Below are positions 45,690-58,225 of a stretch of DNA of 64,000 nucleotides, piece by piece; position 1 is the stretch's first letter, and every line of letters begins with the position of its first letter. The translations under genes were made by a program, and so were the position numbers. Origin of the DNA: Suillus spraguei (Eukaryota; Basidiomycota; Agaricomycetes; Boletales; Suillaceae); the NCBI GenBank assembly GCA_016800925.1, contig JABCPU010000002.1:186001-250000 (forward strand), read 5' to 3'. A model generated the notes under the pieces. That model ran no database searches. It had not been told where the DNA came from and was given only the letters and a program-made list of their open reading frames with translations.

Positions 45690-47801
45690 ATGTCGAGCTC
45701 TCCTCCAGGAACCGTTTCTTTTGCTCTGAGTCACCAAGATCATTCAAATGATCTTAATCTTCCCCAGGTTATGAAAAGCGGAGGCCAGTCTGCCGAGGTC
45801 GAGGATAACACTCATGACAAAGAATGCCGGTATGATTGGGAACACGACCTCGCAAACCCCAGAAATTGGTCTCCCGCAAAAAAATGGACATCAACTACGA
45901 TCGTCAGTTCTTCCATCGGCGAGTTCAGCTTTTTATGAAGACTCATGTCGGTATTAGGTAGCGTTGTACACGTTTGTCGCGCCGTTAGCAAGTTCTATCA
46001 TGGCACCTGGTTTGCCTGATGTGGCTATAAAATTTGGCATAACCAATCCAACAGTCATAGCGTTGACTCTTAGTATTTTCCTTCTATCCTTTGCCATCGG
46101 TCCTTTATTCGCGGCACCCTTGTCGGAAGTGTATGGCCGCGTATGGGTGCGTGATATGCACCCTAAGTTTGATCGGCAGGCCTATTTACGTGAGTGAGTT
46201 CAAGGTGCTCCACCTAGGGAACCTCCTCTTTCTCGCCTTTAGTCTCGGCTGTGCTTTGTCACCCAATACTGTATCCTTCATTGTCTTCAGGTTTCTGAGT
46301 ACGTATCGGGACATCTGGAGCTGCAACTCTTGCTTACTCTCTGCAAAGCTGGATTGGCGGGGAGTGCACCTATAGCATGCGGCGGAGGTGTCGTGAGCGA
46401 CCTCTTCTCGGAACAGGATCGAGCGTCGGCTATGGCACTGTACAGCATCGGACCCTTGATAGGTAGGTTGTATACCGTTTTATATATTGCGACATCAACT
46501 AAAGTTCACGCACCCTGCAAGGTCCTGCTATCGGTCCCGCTATGGGAGGTTTCATCATAGAATCAGTCGGTCTACCCTATGTCTTCTATGTCGTTGTTGC
46601 GATGTGTGGCGCTGCCGCAGTGATCGGCATCCCTTTTTTGAGAGAAACCTATGCACCGATCATCAGGCTTCGTCTTGATAACATGGCGCTAGATCCCGAA
46701 AAGACAACTGTGGGACATCCTGCTCTCCAACACGAGATTGGGAGATGGGCCTACTTATGGCTCAACCTCAAGCGCCCGATCATATTATTGACCCAGAGTT
46801 TTATACTCTTCATCCTGAGCTTGTATATGGCTCTGTAAGTTTAAATTCAGTGACATGTGCACACGGCTAATTGGTGTTCATCTATTTAGGTTATACGGTC
46901 AGCATCTTATTAAGTTATATTGACATGGACTAAGATCATACACCAGGTATCTACTATTTGATGTTTGCTACTTTCCCCGGTAAGATTATACCTGCCTACA
47001 GGGATTGTTATTAACAATTTTTGCTCAGACCTCTTTTCGGATGTGTACCACTTCAGTATTGGAATTGGAGGTCTGGCGTACATCGGAATAGGCGTTGGAT
47101 TTCTCACTGCTACTTTGTTTGGTGCCAAATTTTCGGCCATGATATACACACACGTATGTCAAGACTTGCCTTGTATCTTGAACTTGTCAGCTCAAGCGTT
47201 GATTTTCATGCCTAGCTTGCTGCAAAAAATGGAGGGAAGGGTAAACCAGAGATGCGCATACCTGCCCTGATATTCGGGTCGTTTTTTGTCCCAGTGGGAC
47301 TATTGTAAGATTAACTCATTGATCCCTGCTCCAAGTCTTACATATATCAGATGGTATGGCTGGTCTGCCCAAGCTAAGGTCCACTTCATGATGCCCATCA
47401 TTGGCACGGCTATCTTTGGTTTCGGGTTAATGACGAGTTTGTGGGTGTGCTCCCGTGCATTAGTCTCTTCCACGTCTAACCTCATAATATGAAGTCTCCC
47501 TATTTCACTGTACCTCGTGGATACATTCACCTATGCAGCAAGTGCTACCGCAGCCGCTTCTGTTAGTCCTTCTTACATCACGTCCAATGTCGTTGACATC
47601 CACTGAATGCATTATTAGATGTTCCGTTCACTTCTTGGTTTTGGGTTTCCCTTGTTTGGAGAACAGATGTTTGCGGCACTCGGCTATGGTGGAGGCAATT
47701 CCCTACTTGCAGGTCTTGCCATCGTCATCGGTATACCCTTCCCCGTGTGGATATATTTCGCTGGCGAACGTATCCGCGCAAAGAGTTCCTTGAGCCGTTG
47801 A
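45690..47801 (+). CDS. MFS multidrug-type transporter (DHA1-like)
   Basis: Plasma-membrane drug:H+ antiporter-type protein; substrate unknown. Start ATG 45690 (MSSSPPGTVSFALSHQDHSN), a later cytosolic signature YDWEHDLANPRNWSPAKKW, then TM1-2 (ALYTFVAPLASSIMAPGLPD, VIALTLSIFLLSFAIGPLFA) and motif A variant APLSEVYGR. Next come LHLGNLLFLAFSLGCALSPN, then TGLAGSAPIACGGGVVSDLF and IGPAMGGFIIESVGLPYVFY (motif C-like), central loop RRLDNM-type basic segment, then YHFSIGIGGLAYIGIGVGFL, VHFMMPIIGTAIFGFGLMTS and MFRSLLGFGFPLFGEQMFAA, LAIVIGIPFPVWIYFAGERI. TGA 47801. All exons join in frame with about ten short introns, so the gene looks intact. Confidence 0.88.
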
Positions 47802-48578
47802 TTTTTCCTTTTCACCAAGCTTCTGCAAGTATAATATTTTTTAGAAACGCCGAGACCCAATAACGCCAGAATTGCGCCTATGATCATACCAGGTCACGAA
47901 GTGTCGTCATATGGCTTGGCTGATGCGTAAAGGCGGAAGAGTGATTTGGACGAGTTGAGAGAATTACGAGATAATGGGGGTCGTCGAAGTACGACGTTTG
48001 ATTGATCATGAGTAGTCGCCTTTTATAGGACCTTTGCGGACCATGATGCCTCGTGGTTGTTGGCATGTCTCAATGCTCGTCCTCCACAACAAGCAGCTCA
48101 TAAACTTAGTACATTATATCTGCATGTAAAATATATGCAGAAGAAATATGCCTTGTTGATTTTCACGGAAAAAGCTGAGTCTCCATCCTTTATTCATCGA
48201 CAGTAGGATTCTGGTCAAATTTAATGTCACCCAACTTCTGCAACCTATAGTAATCCATTCGGGAGCCCTGTTTAAATCTACTAACGACATGCACTTTCGG
48301 TAGCAATGCCATCCTCTTGGTAAGAATTTCGACCACGCTACACCGTCTTGTGTTCCTTGGACATCCTAAAATATGTCTTATCGTGTTTCAATGCGCAACT
48401 TTATTCCTGGCATTATCACAGTAATGCTTATCATCCTGTGGCGCCTCAGGCTTGTGGATATCTAGGATGAACGGCTTGATCAACCGTGACCCTTCATTCA
48501 CGGTTCTTCTTCCAACTCTCCAGACTTGGCAAGACAGCCCGACTCAGAAGCCACGTCTTCCGCGCAACCAATCAGGTT
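47802..48578. other. intergenic between two transporters
   Basis: No gene supported. Upstream part of an open plus frame (48486-48578) is the 5' leader of the next gene. Nothing else seen. Confidence 0.4.
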
Positions 48579-50974
48579 ATGGATTCAGAAAAAGAGATAT
48601 CTCGTGAAGAAACTGCGGATTCTCCGCTCTTAGAAGGAGATGAAGCGCTTCGACTAGTGGGGACTCAAGCACAGAAATTCAGTGAAGAATATAATCGAAG
48701 ACTCAGGAACAAACTCGTACAACCATTCAGTGGTTATTACGATGTATCAACTTTGCTGACAGATTGATAGGACAAGGTTATTATTCCAATAACCGCTGTG
48801 GTGTACTTCACCCAGTTTTTGTGAGAAAGCTTTCATTTTCGGCTGTCTGGTTTTGACCATCTTGAAAGGGACAAAACATCGCTCAATTATGCGAGGTCAG
48901 TACTAACTGACTGTTGTCTCGCACGAAAGGACCCTTAACATTATGTTCAGCATCATGGGGTTTCCGGTAACCGGACAGAATTACAATTTAGTTTCAATGG
49001 CGTTTTATCTTGGTAAATATGAATATGTGGTTGCCTTTCAAATGTTCTCGCCTTAATTACATCGCACCAACAGGTTTTATGGTTTGGGAATTCCCCACCG
49101 TATATATCGCCCAGAAGCTCAGGCTCGGGAAATACCTCGGTGAGCTAATACTCATCCTAGATGTGCATAAAAACAAGAACAATATCAGGCGTGAATATTA
49201 TCATATGGGGCGTCGTACTGCTCTGCCATGCTTTAGCGAACTCTTTTCAGACCTTCTTCGCGCTTCGTTTTATTCTTGGTGCGTAGTCTGATATTTGTCC
49301 AGCTGATTTTTACTAAGATTAGGTAGGGATGTGCGAGAGCTGTGTGTCTCCTATCCTGATATCGATAATATCCATGTTTTATAGAAAAAACGAACAAGTA
49401 AGTGGTCAATGATAGTGGAACTATACTAATAAAAGATCCGCTCAGGGGATTCGCATTGCATATTTTTACACAATGGCTAGCCACTTTCTTTTCCAATTTT
49501 TTTCTTCTTGCTGAAGGGGATGCAATAGCTTGGTTTTACTCAGGTATTCGGAGGCTTCATGGCTTATGTATGCAATGCGACGTCACACTAAGAGGGTTGG
49601 GCTTACTGATCGGCAGGGAATCTCGTTTTATAACGGAGATGTTATGGCACCATACAAGATTGTCTACTACATCCTCGGAGGCCTTGCAATCCTCGTTGGA
49701 ATAATCGTATTAGCGTGGTTACCGGATTCGCCTGTCAATGCCAAGATGCTTACGAAGGAGGAGCGCATTGCGTCCCTGGAACGGGTTAGGGATGACCAGG
49801 GGGGTACAGAGAACAGGAAATTCAAGAAAGAACAAGTCGTGGAGACACTTCTGGACGTTCGAACTTGGTTAATCGTGCTTGCAACCATGCTGAGTGGGTA
49901 TCCACCGCAATATTGCCAGCCGTGCATGTTTCACTCTTGTTTCAGCCGATATTCCTAGTGGTGGTCTTACAAACTGTAAGTCATCTCTGCCTTGATGACA
50001 TGACAAGCTTACTCATGGCCAGCCTAGTCAGCAACATTATTATAAGGAATTTCGGATATACGTAGGGCCACACCAGAGGATAATCTGTCACAGTAACTGA
50101 CGATTTTCCTCCATCATCCGGACAGATCAAGGCAGACTCTGATCCTTGCCACTCCCAGTGGAATTGTGAATGTGGTTTCGGTGGTGATCTGCGGTTATTA
50201 CTCTGATAAGAAGGTAATGATTTGCATAGCTGACGTTGAGGCCGCGTTCATCGATGAATATAGGGAGAACGCATGTTACCAGTGATTTATGCAACTCTCC
50301 CAACCCTTCTAGGCGTCGGTAAAGTTATTCTTCGTTTATAGCAACCCAAAGAAGGCTGATCACCTTCTAGCGTTGATGATTGGTTTCAACAATAGCGGAC
50401 AAAAGGGTGTTTTACTATTTGGTGAGTTTTGATCGATGAAGTTGTGAGACACGTCAAAGAATAACATGATTTGCAGGTTCATATCTGATAGGCTCGTTTG
50501 GAAGCACATTATCTACGATCTACGCATACAATGCCAGTAACACTAGCGGTTATACCAAGAAGGTATACCAGGTATACCTTTTTTTTGAGTATTGCCTGAC
50601 ATGACTCGACAGCTCACCATCAATGCGCTCACCATGATCTTTTTCTGCGTTGGAAACATAATTGGCACCGAAATTTTCCAACCTAAAGATGCACCGGCAT
50701 ATATCCCAGGCAAGGCTGCCATCATGGTTTTGCTTTCAATGCAGATCGGAGTAGCATATCTTCTGCGCCATATTAATGTGAAGTTAAATATTAAACGACG
50801 AGCGATGATAGAAGAGATAAAGAGGGAGAATGGTTGGACCGATGACGACATCCAGAAGGAAAAGGAGCGTCGTGCATTCGCCGACATGACAGACAAGCAG
50901 TAAGTAAGATCCAGCGAAAGTGGACTCGGGCTGAATGTTCTGGCAGGAATGTATTTTTCCAGTATGTAAATTGA
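48579..50974 (+). CDS. MFS anion:cation symporter (Dal5/allantoate permease-like)
   Basis: Plasma-membrane carrier of the ACS family, importing organic anions or vitamins such as allantoate, nicotinate or pantothenate. Start ATG 48579 (MDSEKEISREETADSPLLEG) and EEYNRRLRNKLDKVIIPITA, then the family's DKTSLNYASIMG. Further exons give GFMVWEFPTVYIAQKLRLGK, YLG, MFYRKNEQ, GDVMAPYKIVYYILGGLAIL, VGIIVLAWLPDSPVNAKMLT, KEERIASLERVRDDQGGTEN. Next are TLLDVRTWLIVLATML, IIIRNFGYT, RQTLILATPSGIVNVVSVVI, and LTINALTMIFFCVGNIIGTE, FQPKDAPAYIPGKAAIMVLL. The C-terminal tail is DMTDKQNVFFQYVN, TGA 50974, matching the usual N-x-x-F-x-Y-x end. About twelve short introns. The two neighbouring transporters belong to different MFS families. 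Confidence 0.85.
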
Positions 50975-51099
50975 TAGCAGGATCTCTACCACACCACAAG
51001 TCACTGGAATGAAGTCTGGGGAAATATACTATGCATAAATACAATGTCTGTGGGCACATGACAAAAAGGGGAAATGCAACAACCATAAATAACACCCGT

Positions 51100-51996
51100 C
51101 TACCGGAAGACCTTTTCCCATAGAATGATTGCAATTAGCAAGACTAGAACGACAATAATACCAGCGGTGACGACACGCTGCTGATACATCCTGCATAACA
51201 CATATCAGACATGGCTCTAAAACACCCACGGTAGCTTAAACTAACCGTCTAATCATCTTCTTCAAAGTGCCTGAGGCTCGGTCAATAGCAGTGTCAGCGG
51301 TGCGAAGCTAGCAAGGCACGGGGTAAGTGATTACGAGGAATCAATGGACGAGACACACGGTATCTCTGGAATTCTCAATTTGCTCTCGTTGCGTTCTGAG
51401 ATTCATCAATATCTCAGCACCCTGGTCCTCCGTTTCCAGCGCGATGCGTTGTGATTCTTGTAGTCGTCTCGTACCATCCTCGAGAGTAGTAGTCCCCGCA
51501 AGTAGACGAGTACGATCACTGGTGGGTCCATAGGGCTCGTCTGATGTAGGTGTGCCCACTCTGCCAGATGAAAGAAGTTCCGCTCTGGATACTTGAGAAT
51601 GGATATCTTTGGAAAGCTTCTTGAATCGCACTAGGTCTCCCTTGGCGGTTTTGAGGCGGTTTTGGTACTGTGGCTTTATGGACTGGGGTATCCCCTGTAT
51701 TTCTATCTCCATCTGCGATATCTACGGTTGACCATTTAGATCCGGCTTTTATTCCAGTCTGTGCGTGAACCCACCATTTCGTCGGCCTCATCCAACTCCA
51801 TTTCCACTCTTCGGAGTGTCGCTCTACGCTGTTCTGTGTAAATAACTCTTGTAAACCAATGAGCTAGGACTAGAAACTGCCACGTACCACCACGCTCATC
51901 CTTGCCTTCCCCGTCAAGTTTTAAGCGAATGCTGTCAATAATTTGTCTGAAATCTTGTTCATATGAGTCAAATAACGCAGTCGGTGAGTTATCCAT
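51100..51996 (-). CDS. VTI1: v-SNARE Vti1
   Basis: Qb-SNARE of Golgi, endosome and vacuole fusion. ATG 51996: MDNSPTALFDSYEQDFRQII, DSIRLKLDG, then an intron and GERRATLRRVEMELDEADEM, MEIEIQGIPQSIKPQYQNRL, KTAKGDLVRFKKLSKDIHSQ (N-terminal three-helix domain). The SNARE motif runs TLEDGTRRLQESQRIALETE, DQGAEILMNLRTQREQIENS with Gln at the zero layer (LRTQREQ), then LRTADTAIDRASGTLKKMIR. A last exon gives the tail anchor MYQQRVVTAGIIVVLVLLIA, ending ILWEKVFR, TAG 51100. Divergent from EMC3 (214 bp). Confidence 0.93.
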
Positions 51997-52210
51997 AGTT
52001 TCCGCTACCCTACAAGGGTCAATGGAGACACAACTCTAGAAGGATGCTGTCAGAAGGAACGGATGAGAGTGAGCGTCACCTGCGCACATGAGGTTCACGT
52101 TGCTAGTTGTCTCAAAAAGGAAATCTACTCTCATTCCAACACGTCGACTAGACCATCGAGGTCGCTGCAGCTCGTATTCTTGACGCACACCAATCTTTTT
52201 ACACATAGTA

Positions 52211-53257
52211 ATGGATAGGCTTTCATTATACTTGGATCCCCAGATTCGAGACTGGGTTCTCTTTCCAATCACTCTTGTAATGGTGGGTTTGGTTCAATTA
52301 TCTGTGGTACAAATGTTTACTATGTGTGCGACCAGATATTGGTCGGAATACTGCGCCATTATGTGGTCATTCTTTTGCAGTCGCCACCGAAAAAACTCTC
52401 GCGAGCTGCAACCCGTGAGCAGTAAGTGGCCCTTCTCTTCTTGTTCGACATCCTTCTCACACAGTCACTTGCAAAAGACGTGCTCTGACGCGTTCTCAGA
52501 TTCTCCGAGCCACGTCCTCGAATTCCCCGATACCACTATCGTTTTACAAAGCTATCTCACAGCATCTTTCCGAGGCCTACAAGGTTGGGACGTACCTGAA
52601 GGACGGACCGCCCAAAGCTGATGCCCCGTCATCTGCTCCCAACCCTCTCTCAGACCCTGCTGCCATGGACGGCATGATGGCCGGCATGAAAACCCAAATG
52701 GTCATGATGGTCCCACAGATGATTATTATGGGCTGGATCAACTTCTTCTTCCAAGGCTTCGTCCTAAGTACGTGATTTCCCTATGACGCTTCAGGAGAGC
52801 ACTCCGACCTGAAGATCTCTCAGTCAAACTACCCTTCCCATTGACGCTGGGCTTCAAGTCTATGCTTCAGCGTGGTATTGATACCCCTGATATGGATGTT
52901 CGGTGGGTTTCATCACTGTCGTGGTATTTCCTCAACTTTTTCGGTTTGAACGGCCTTTATCGACTTATCCTTGGCGGTGATAATGGTACGCGTCTGTTTA
53001 CATCCTGTGTTTTCTATATAGTCGCCTGATGGACTGGCGTCTGGATCTTCTTTTTAGCTGCTGATTCGTCGCGTGACATGACCACGTCACCCTTTGCAAC
53101 CATGGGCAATGCGCAGCCAGGGCAGCCACAGGATTTCAACAAACTTTTCAAGGCAGAGCGGGACAATCTTGAGTTCGCTGAGGGTCTTCACAACTGGGTG
53201 GGTGAAAACATGGACACCAAGATTCTACGAAAGTATGGGAAACTAGCGGCCTTGTGA
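52211..53257 (+). CDS. EMC3: ER membrane protein complex subunit 3
   Basis: Core insertase subunit of the EMC (Oxa1/YidC superfamily), inserting tail-anchored and multi-pass proteins into the ER. ATG 52211: [20 protein letters not shown]. Exons continue [140 protein letters not shown]. The C-terminal exon has [20 protein letters not shown] and [15 protein letters not shown]. The methionine-rich cytosolic stretch and the [10 protein letters not shown]...GLYRLILG block are diagnostic. It converges on FRQ1. Confidence 0.95.
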
Positions 53258-53512
53258 CTCTAAATAGTTTATTATCACATGGCTATGCAAGATTCTAGCC
53301 TTGAGATGCGAATAAAAATATGCGATACCGGAGCATGGTCCATCGCTACATCGAGGAAGGTAGACATATCCGGTCATAGCGTAGAGTAAAGTATGACTTC
53401 TGTGAGCTGATCAACCACAAGGTCAGGAGAGGAGGAAATTTTAGCTGTGGGAATGAATTAGCGGTCGTTGATAGGTAAAAGTGATCCGCTTGCACGAATG
53501 CCAATATCATGA

Positions 53513-54374
53513 TCATACGAGACCATCGTATAGCGATAGTGCCTATAAAAAAAATTAATAAACTTGGTCAGAAGATTGATCATGTGAAGACCCTGAGTAC
53601 TCACCTGGACGATGGTCGGGTCTTGCTTACTGCCTTCAACGAATTCATCGTACGTAAGTTTTGCGTCCTTGTTTCGGTCCATATTCCTGAAGATTTTATT
53701 CACTCGCTGTGGATTTGGGATAGTAAGCGGAGTTCCATGAAAACGGCGGTAGCTTGTCAAACAAACCTTTTCGGGAGTATCCTCATCGGCAGGGAGCTTG
53801 ACCATTTGCCCAGTCATCTTGTATATGGATGTAACGATCTGTAGCATCTCATCGTAGGTGATAAAACCATCCTTGTCTATATCGTACAACTGAAAAGCCC
53901 CTGGAGGAGAATCAGACCGAATGGGAGACGTTATATTAAATGAAGCGGGGAATTGTACGTACACTTGAGCTTCTCGTCTAATCGGCCACGACTCGTGACA
54001 CTGAGAGCGCAGATGAACTCCTTGAAGTCAATAGTACCATTTTTGTTCTCGTCAAATACGTTGAAGACGTAGTCTGCAAAGTCCCCTGGATCCCCGAATG
54101 GAAAGAATTGTTTATATATGCGACTGAATTCAGTCTTGTCCAGCTGGCCGGATGGACAATCCTTGAGAAAGCCCTTATACCTGAAGTGCGATTAAGATGA
54201 AACGAACGCCACACTAGACGATAAATAGAAAGAACCATTGTTGTAGCTCTCTCTTGTCGACTAGGGTCGCGGTATCAGAAGGAGCCGATATAAGATATTT
54301 TAGAACTGACAATAGGTGTTCTTCTGTAGATCTGCGAGTTGTTCAGGTGAAAGTTTGCTATGAGATTTGCCCAT
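53513..54374 (-). CDS. FRQ1: frequenin / neuronal calcium sensor 1
   Basis: N-myristoylated EF-hand protein that activates phosphatidylinositol 4-kinase (Pik1) at the Golgi. ATG 54374: [20 protein letters not shown] with Gly2 for myristoylation. Exons add [42 protein letters not shown]-hand 2 is [14 protein letters not shown]-hand 3 [14 protein letters not shown]-hand 4 [14 protein letters not shown]-hand 1 ([12 protein letters not shown]) is the usual non-binding one with Cys-Pro. The last exon ends [12 protein letters not shown] 53513, essentially the NCS-1 C-terminus. About seven exons. Confidence 0.95.
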
Positions 54375-54935
54375 TGTCGGTTTGTTGATAAGATTTGACT
54401 ATGTGGTTTATAAAGAAGAACAGTTTGGCTACGTCTGCTAGCCGTACATGACTTCCATGGAACATCCTAGCTAATCTAAGCGCTGGAAGGCCAGGACCGT
54501 TTCACACGGTGTTCTAGAAATCCAATAACGAATTTGGAATTAAATTTGTTGTGAGATTGTGCTTGATTTGTCGAATTTATGTTATAATTTGACAGAATAA
54601 CCGTTTTTGGATTTTATGGTGTCTACACGTTTTAAAACATGAGGACGATGTCGAACTAAAAGCGTTTGAGACTCGTGTTTAATTGTTACAGCAGAGGGAG
54701 CATATAAAAGATTCGAATCGATCTTGTCAGTCTCTTACTGACCTCCATCTTCTTGTCATCGTAACTCATGATGATCTCCCTCAAACGGAACCGATCAGCA
54801 GAGGGATACCGCATGCCGGTCCTGCCTTTGCTATTCCACTTCTTTCTCTCAACCGGATCCCTTTTTTAGTTATCCTGCGTTAGTATTTCATATAAATCAC
54901 TCGCATCTGCTCCTCCCCCAATATCAGTTTCATCA
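54375..54935. other. divergent spacer
   Basis: AT-rich region (about 54520-54620) between FRQ1 and the Cys-rich orphan gene; pyrimidine-rich just before the orphan's ATG. No gene seen. Confidence 0.4.
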
Positions 54936-56380
54936 ATGTGCTACCTATATGGATCGACTGACCCAGCATCGGTTTTCTGTCCAATGTGTAAAGTATTCAA
55001 GCCGAGTGGAAACAGGTAATGTCCTTTAATTCATCAAAGAGTCCTCTAATCCCACCCTAGATGCCCTCACATCCGTGATGTATGTTACAACAGAGCCTTG
55101 CATCCTCGTCATGACGTTGTTCATCTAAAGAATGCCGAGGGTACGTAGTCTTATAGGTCACAGTACCCGTAACACTAACCGATTACTTTAAATCGTTAGT
55201 CAAATCTTTTAATGGATGTGGTTATTGCAAGGTTATTTCTTTTCATGTCAATCATCAGTACACTGAACTTCTCGATCTACAGTGGGCTCGCGCTAATCCA
55301 TCATCAAAAGTTAGCTTGCATCAGAACCCCGGTTGGCCTGGATGCTGCCGACCTCCAAATCCCAACGAGCAGCGCCTCATACAAGCTGCAGATTGGCCTA
55401 GTGTCAGCATCGTACATTGCATACCTATGCCTCCAGAGATAAAAAGCATCCTCGAAAACGTGCGAGGTGCCATCATGCCTGGTGTCTCACCCACAAATCG
55501 CAGTCCAGGAGTTCAGCAGCAAATGCCATCACTGGACCGTAGAAACAGCGGCAGCAGTCCCACGACCAAGTCTAGCCCAACATCTGCCAAGAATCAGGCC
55601 ATGCCCATTCCAACAAGAGGGCGCTCAGGTGGAAGTCCTGTGCAACAAAGTTCCCCTCTGACAGGAACAACACCACGAGCGTCTGGGCCCCTGTCTTCAT
55701 TTGCAAATTCAGCGGAGCAAAGCACATTGCCACGTCGCCAGACAGTTTCAGAAGGGGTAGAAAGGACAAACCGTACTCCCTCCATGCGTAGAGCCACAGA
55801 CTTAGACGGTTCGCTGTCGCGGCGTAACGGCGGAGGACGGCCTTCATTATCCTCGGTCTCCGCATCGTTAAACTCATCGAAGCCTTCCGGGGAGTACTGC
55901 CCGCCAGCTCCTTACCCATCTCCCGTCGACGGCGTCCCCGCGAATTCGCAGGATTCTCCATTATCTTCCCGACGATCTACATTAGAAGGCGCCATGGCGG
56001 CGTTAAAGGTTGGGAACATGGCGGGAAACAGCAGTGATAGCGGTAGCTCGCAAGGCTCTGTATCTGACGCGACCGTAATCTCCGATGGGGGCTTCACAGA
56101 TTACTTGTCAGATGAGTCGGAAGCAGAACTACAGAGACAGGCAGAGGCCAAGGCAGCTCTGGTTGCGCAGAATCAGGCAGAGGAGCAAGAGTTTAAGGCT
56201 GCTAGGCAGCAACTTGCCGGAGTTGGCTTACGACCGCCCAAGTCCTGGGATGACACCAATGATGCTATTCCGCGTACTATGCAAAACGCAGGAAATCATT
56301 CAGTGGGCTATGCGCATCATCCAGCGTATGCATCCCCTGTGTTTGTACCTGCTGCTGTCACACATTCTGCTCGCGGATGA
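54936..56380 (+). CDS. conserved-looking protein with N-terminal Cys/His-rich module, function unknown
   Basis: Not matched to any named family. Four exons: 54936-55015, 55061-55140, 55200-55231 and 55283-56380, all GT-AG. The N-terminal 90 residues hold a regular Cys/His pattern: FCPMCKVF, RCPHIRDVCYNRALHPRHDV, FNGCGYCKWARAN, and NPGWPGCCRPPNP. CPMC and CGYC pairs with the intervening Cys/His residues look like a zinc-binding fold. After PMPPEIKSILENVRG, about 300 residues are rich in Ser, Pro, Arg and Gly (probably disordered). A short conserved-looking C-terminal part has FTDYLSDESEAELQRQAEAK and GVGLRPPKSWDDT. About 430 residues in total. Its position among membrane-traffic genes (FRQ1, PROPPIN) gives no firm functional clue. 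That the frame is preserved across three introns argues for a real gene. Confidence 0.75.
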
Positions 56381-56694
56381 TAGTCAACTTTGCTGGACTT
56401 GCGCGTTTATCTATCATCTTTTTAAACCTTTCATGGTCGTCAATATTTGCTACCTGTTCTATGGGTTCCATTTGTACAATATCTGATTCAATTACGTCGA
56501 ACCACCCTCAATAGCTTTAGCGGTACCGATACTTGGACTCCGGGCTAGTAAACAATTGTTTGTTGATCTTCGGTCCTAATTGCGCCACTTGAGAAGCTTT
56601 AGCTCCAGCCACAATCTGATGATGCAGCATGCGCGCTGCGACTGAGCGATACACTCTATCTACTCCTTTCCATCACGTCAATCCATGAACTTAG
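56381..56694. other. intergenic
   Basis: 3' flank of the orphan gene and promoter of the PROPPIN gene. Nothing specific seen. Confidence 0.4.
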
Positions 56695-58225
56695 CTCGAC
56701 ACTCCATCACTGCGACAAACCCCATTCAGATCTTTGATACCCGTTTTGAAGCAGACTGTCAGATATTTACTACTACGACTCCTGCAGGGTTTGCTGTATA
56801 CCGGACATGGCCACTGAAGCTTATCCGCAAGCGAGGTGGGTAGGTACTATTCTTTTTGTTCGCTGTTGATCTTCATACATCAAGCAGAGTTCACTGGGGG
56901 GACCCTTGCGGCTGCGGTACCGTGTCACACGTCATCTCTGCTCTTTCTCCTTGGAGGAGGCCGCAGTCCACTTTATCCTCCAAATAAGGTGGTTGTATGG
57001 GACGATGCAGCCGGAGAAGAAGTAGCAGAGCTAGAATTCAGGGAAAGAGTCAGAGGTCTGGCTTGTAGACGTGGATGGCTTGCAGTATCGTTTCGGAGAA
57101 GAATTGTATTATTCGAGGTCGGGGAGACCATCGTTCGACGGAATGAATTCGATACCTGTGATAACCCTCGAGGTGAGTTGGATTATCTGCTTGTGTAATC
57201 GACGATTTACGCTCTTTGGTGTACAGGCTTACTTGCAATGGCTACTGGGGCATATTCAACCCTTCTGGCTTTCCCTGGTCGGCAGATGGGGCACGTACAA
57301 TTAGTGCATCTACCGCCTTGTATTCCATCCGCACCAGTTGGTCCCCCGCCCTCTGTTCCACCATCTCGCCCACCACCTCCACCATCAAAACATCCAGTCT
57401 CAATTATTGCTGCACACGAGTCCTCCTTGAATACCCTTACTGTTCCTCAATCAGGTCGTATGCTCGCTACAACCTCGTCCCGCGGTACCCTCGTTCGTAT
57501 ATGGGATACGCTTTCAGGAAAATTGATACGTGTATTCAGAAGGGGATCAGATAAGGCTGAAATATATGGGGTTGCCTTTCGTCCTGATGAGAAGGAAGTA
57601 TGTGTTTGGAGTGATAAGGGTACTGTACACGTATTCTCTCTTATGTCCGGCCCTTCGTGAGTCATCCCTACTCCACCCGAAATCTATTAACATTGACACG
57701 ATTGGACGATACAGTAATCGACAGTCGTCCTTGTCCCCGCTCGCTTCACTTATTCCTTACTTTGACTCCGAATGGTCATACGCTCAGTATCGGATTCCCG
57801 CGCAAGCCTCCCACATATCATTATCTTCTTCCACGTCATCCTCTCGTTCACCCACGGCTGACATTACCGATGAGGAGAAGTGCATGGTCGGCTGGATTGA
57901 AGCACCCTCTGATCGTAGTGAACCTGGTCGTGATCCACCTATGCAGTACCAGCTCATAGCACTCACGTACAGTGGGGGCTGGTATAGGTTGTCACTGCCA
58001 CAGGGGACGTCTAACATCTCTTCGCTGTCTGCGGGTGGGACTCCATTGTCCAGCTCCCCACCCAAGGCATCTTCGCATTCTCGTCCGCGCACGAACAGCG
58101 TGTCATCTATCACTAGTCGCACGGAAAAGGGAAAGGAAAGGGAGCGTGACAGGGACCGGAAGGACAATCGAGAACTAATTTTGCAAGAGTACCGTAAGTA
58201 TGGTAGATGGGATGGTTGGGGCTAG
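56695..58225 (+). CDS. PROPPIN, Atg18/Hsv2 family WD-repeat protein
   Basis: PI3P/PI(3,5)P2-binding beta-propeller acting in autophagy or endosome/vacuole traffic. Start ATG 56695 (MNLARHSITATNPIQIFDTR), FEADCQIFTTTTPAGFAVYR, then TSSLLFLLGGGRSPLYPPNK, VVVWDDAAGEEVAELEFRER (the NxVxxWD-type blade), GLACRRGWLAVSFRRRIVLF. Next is GLLAMATGAYSTLLAFPGRQ and a Pro-rich insert (SAPVGPPPSVPPSRPPPPPS). The lipid-binding motif is VFRRGSDKAEIYGVAFRPDE (FRRG, two basic residues). DKGTVHVFSL follows. The last exon gives SSLSPLASLIPYFDSEWSYA, CMVGWIEAPSDRS and a charged tail ending YGRWDGWG. The Atg18 versus Hsv2/WIPI4 identity is uncertain; the DKAEIY after FRRG favours the Hsv2/WDR45 side. Confidence 0.88.
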
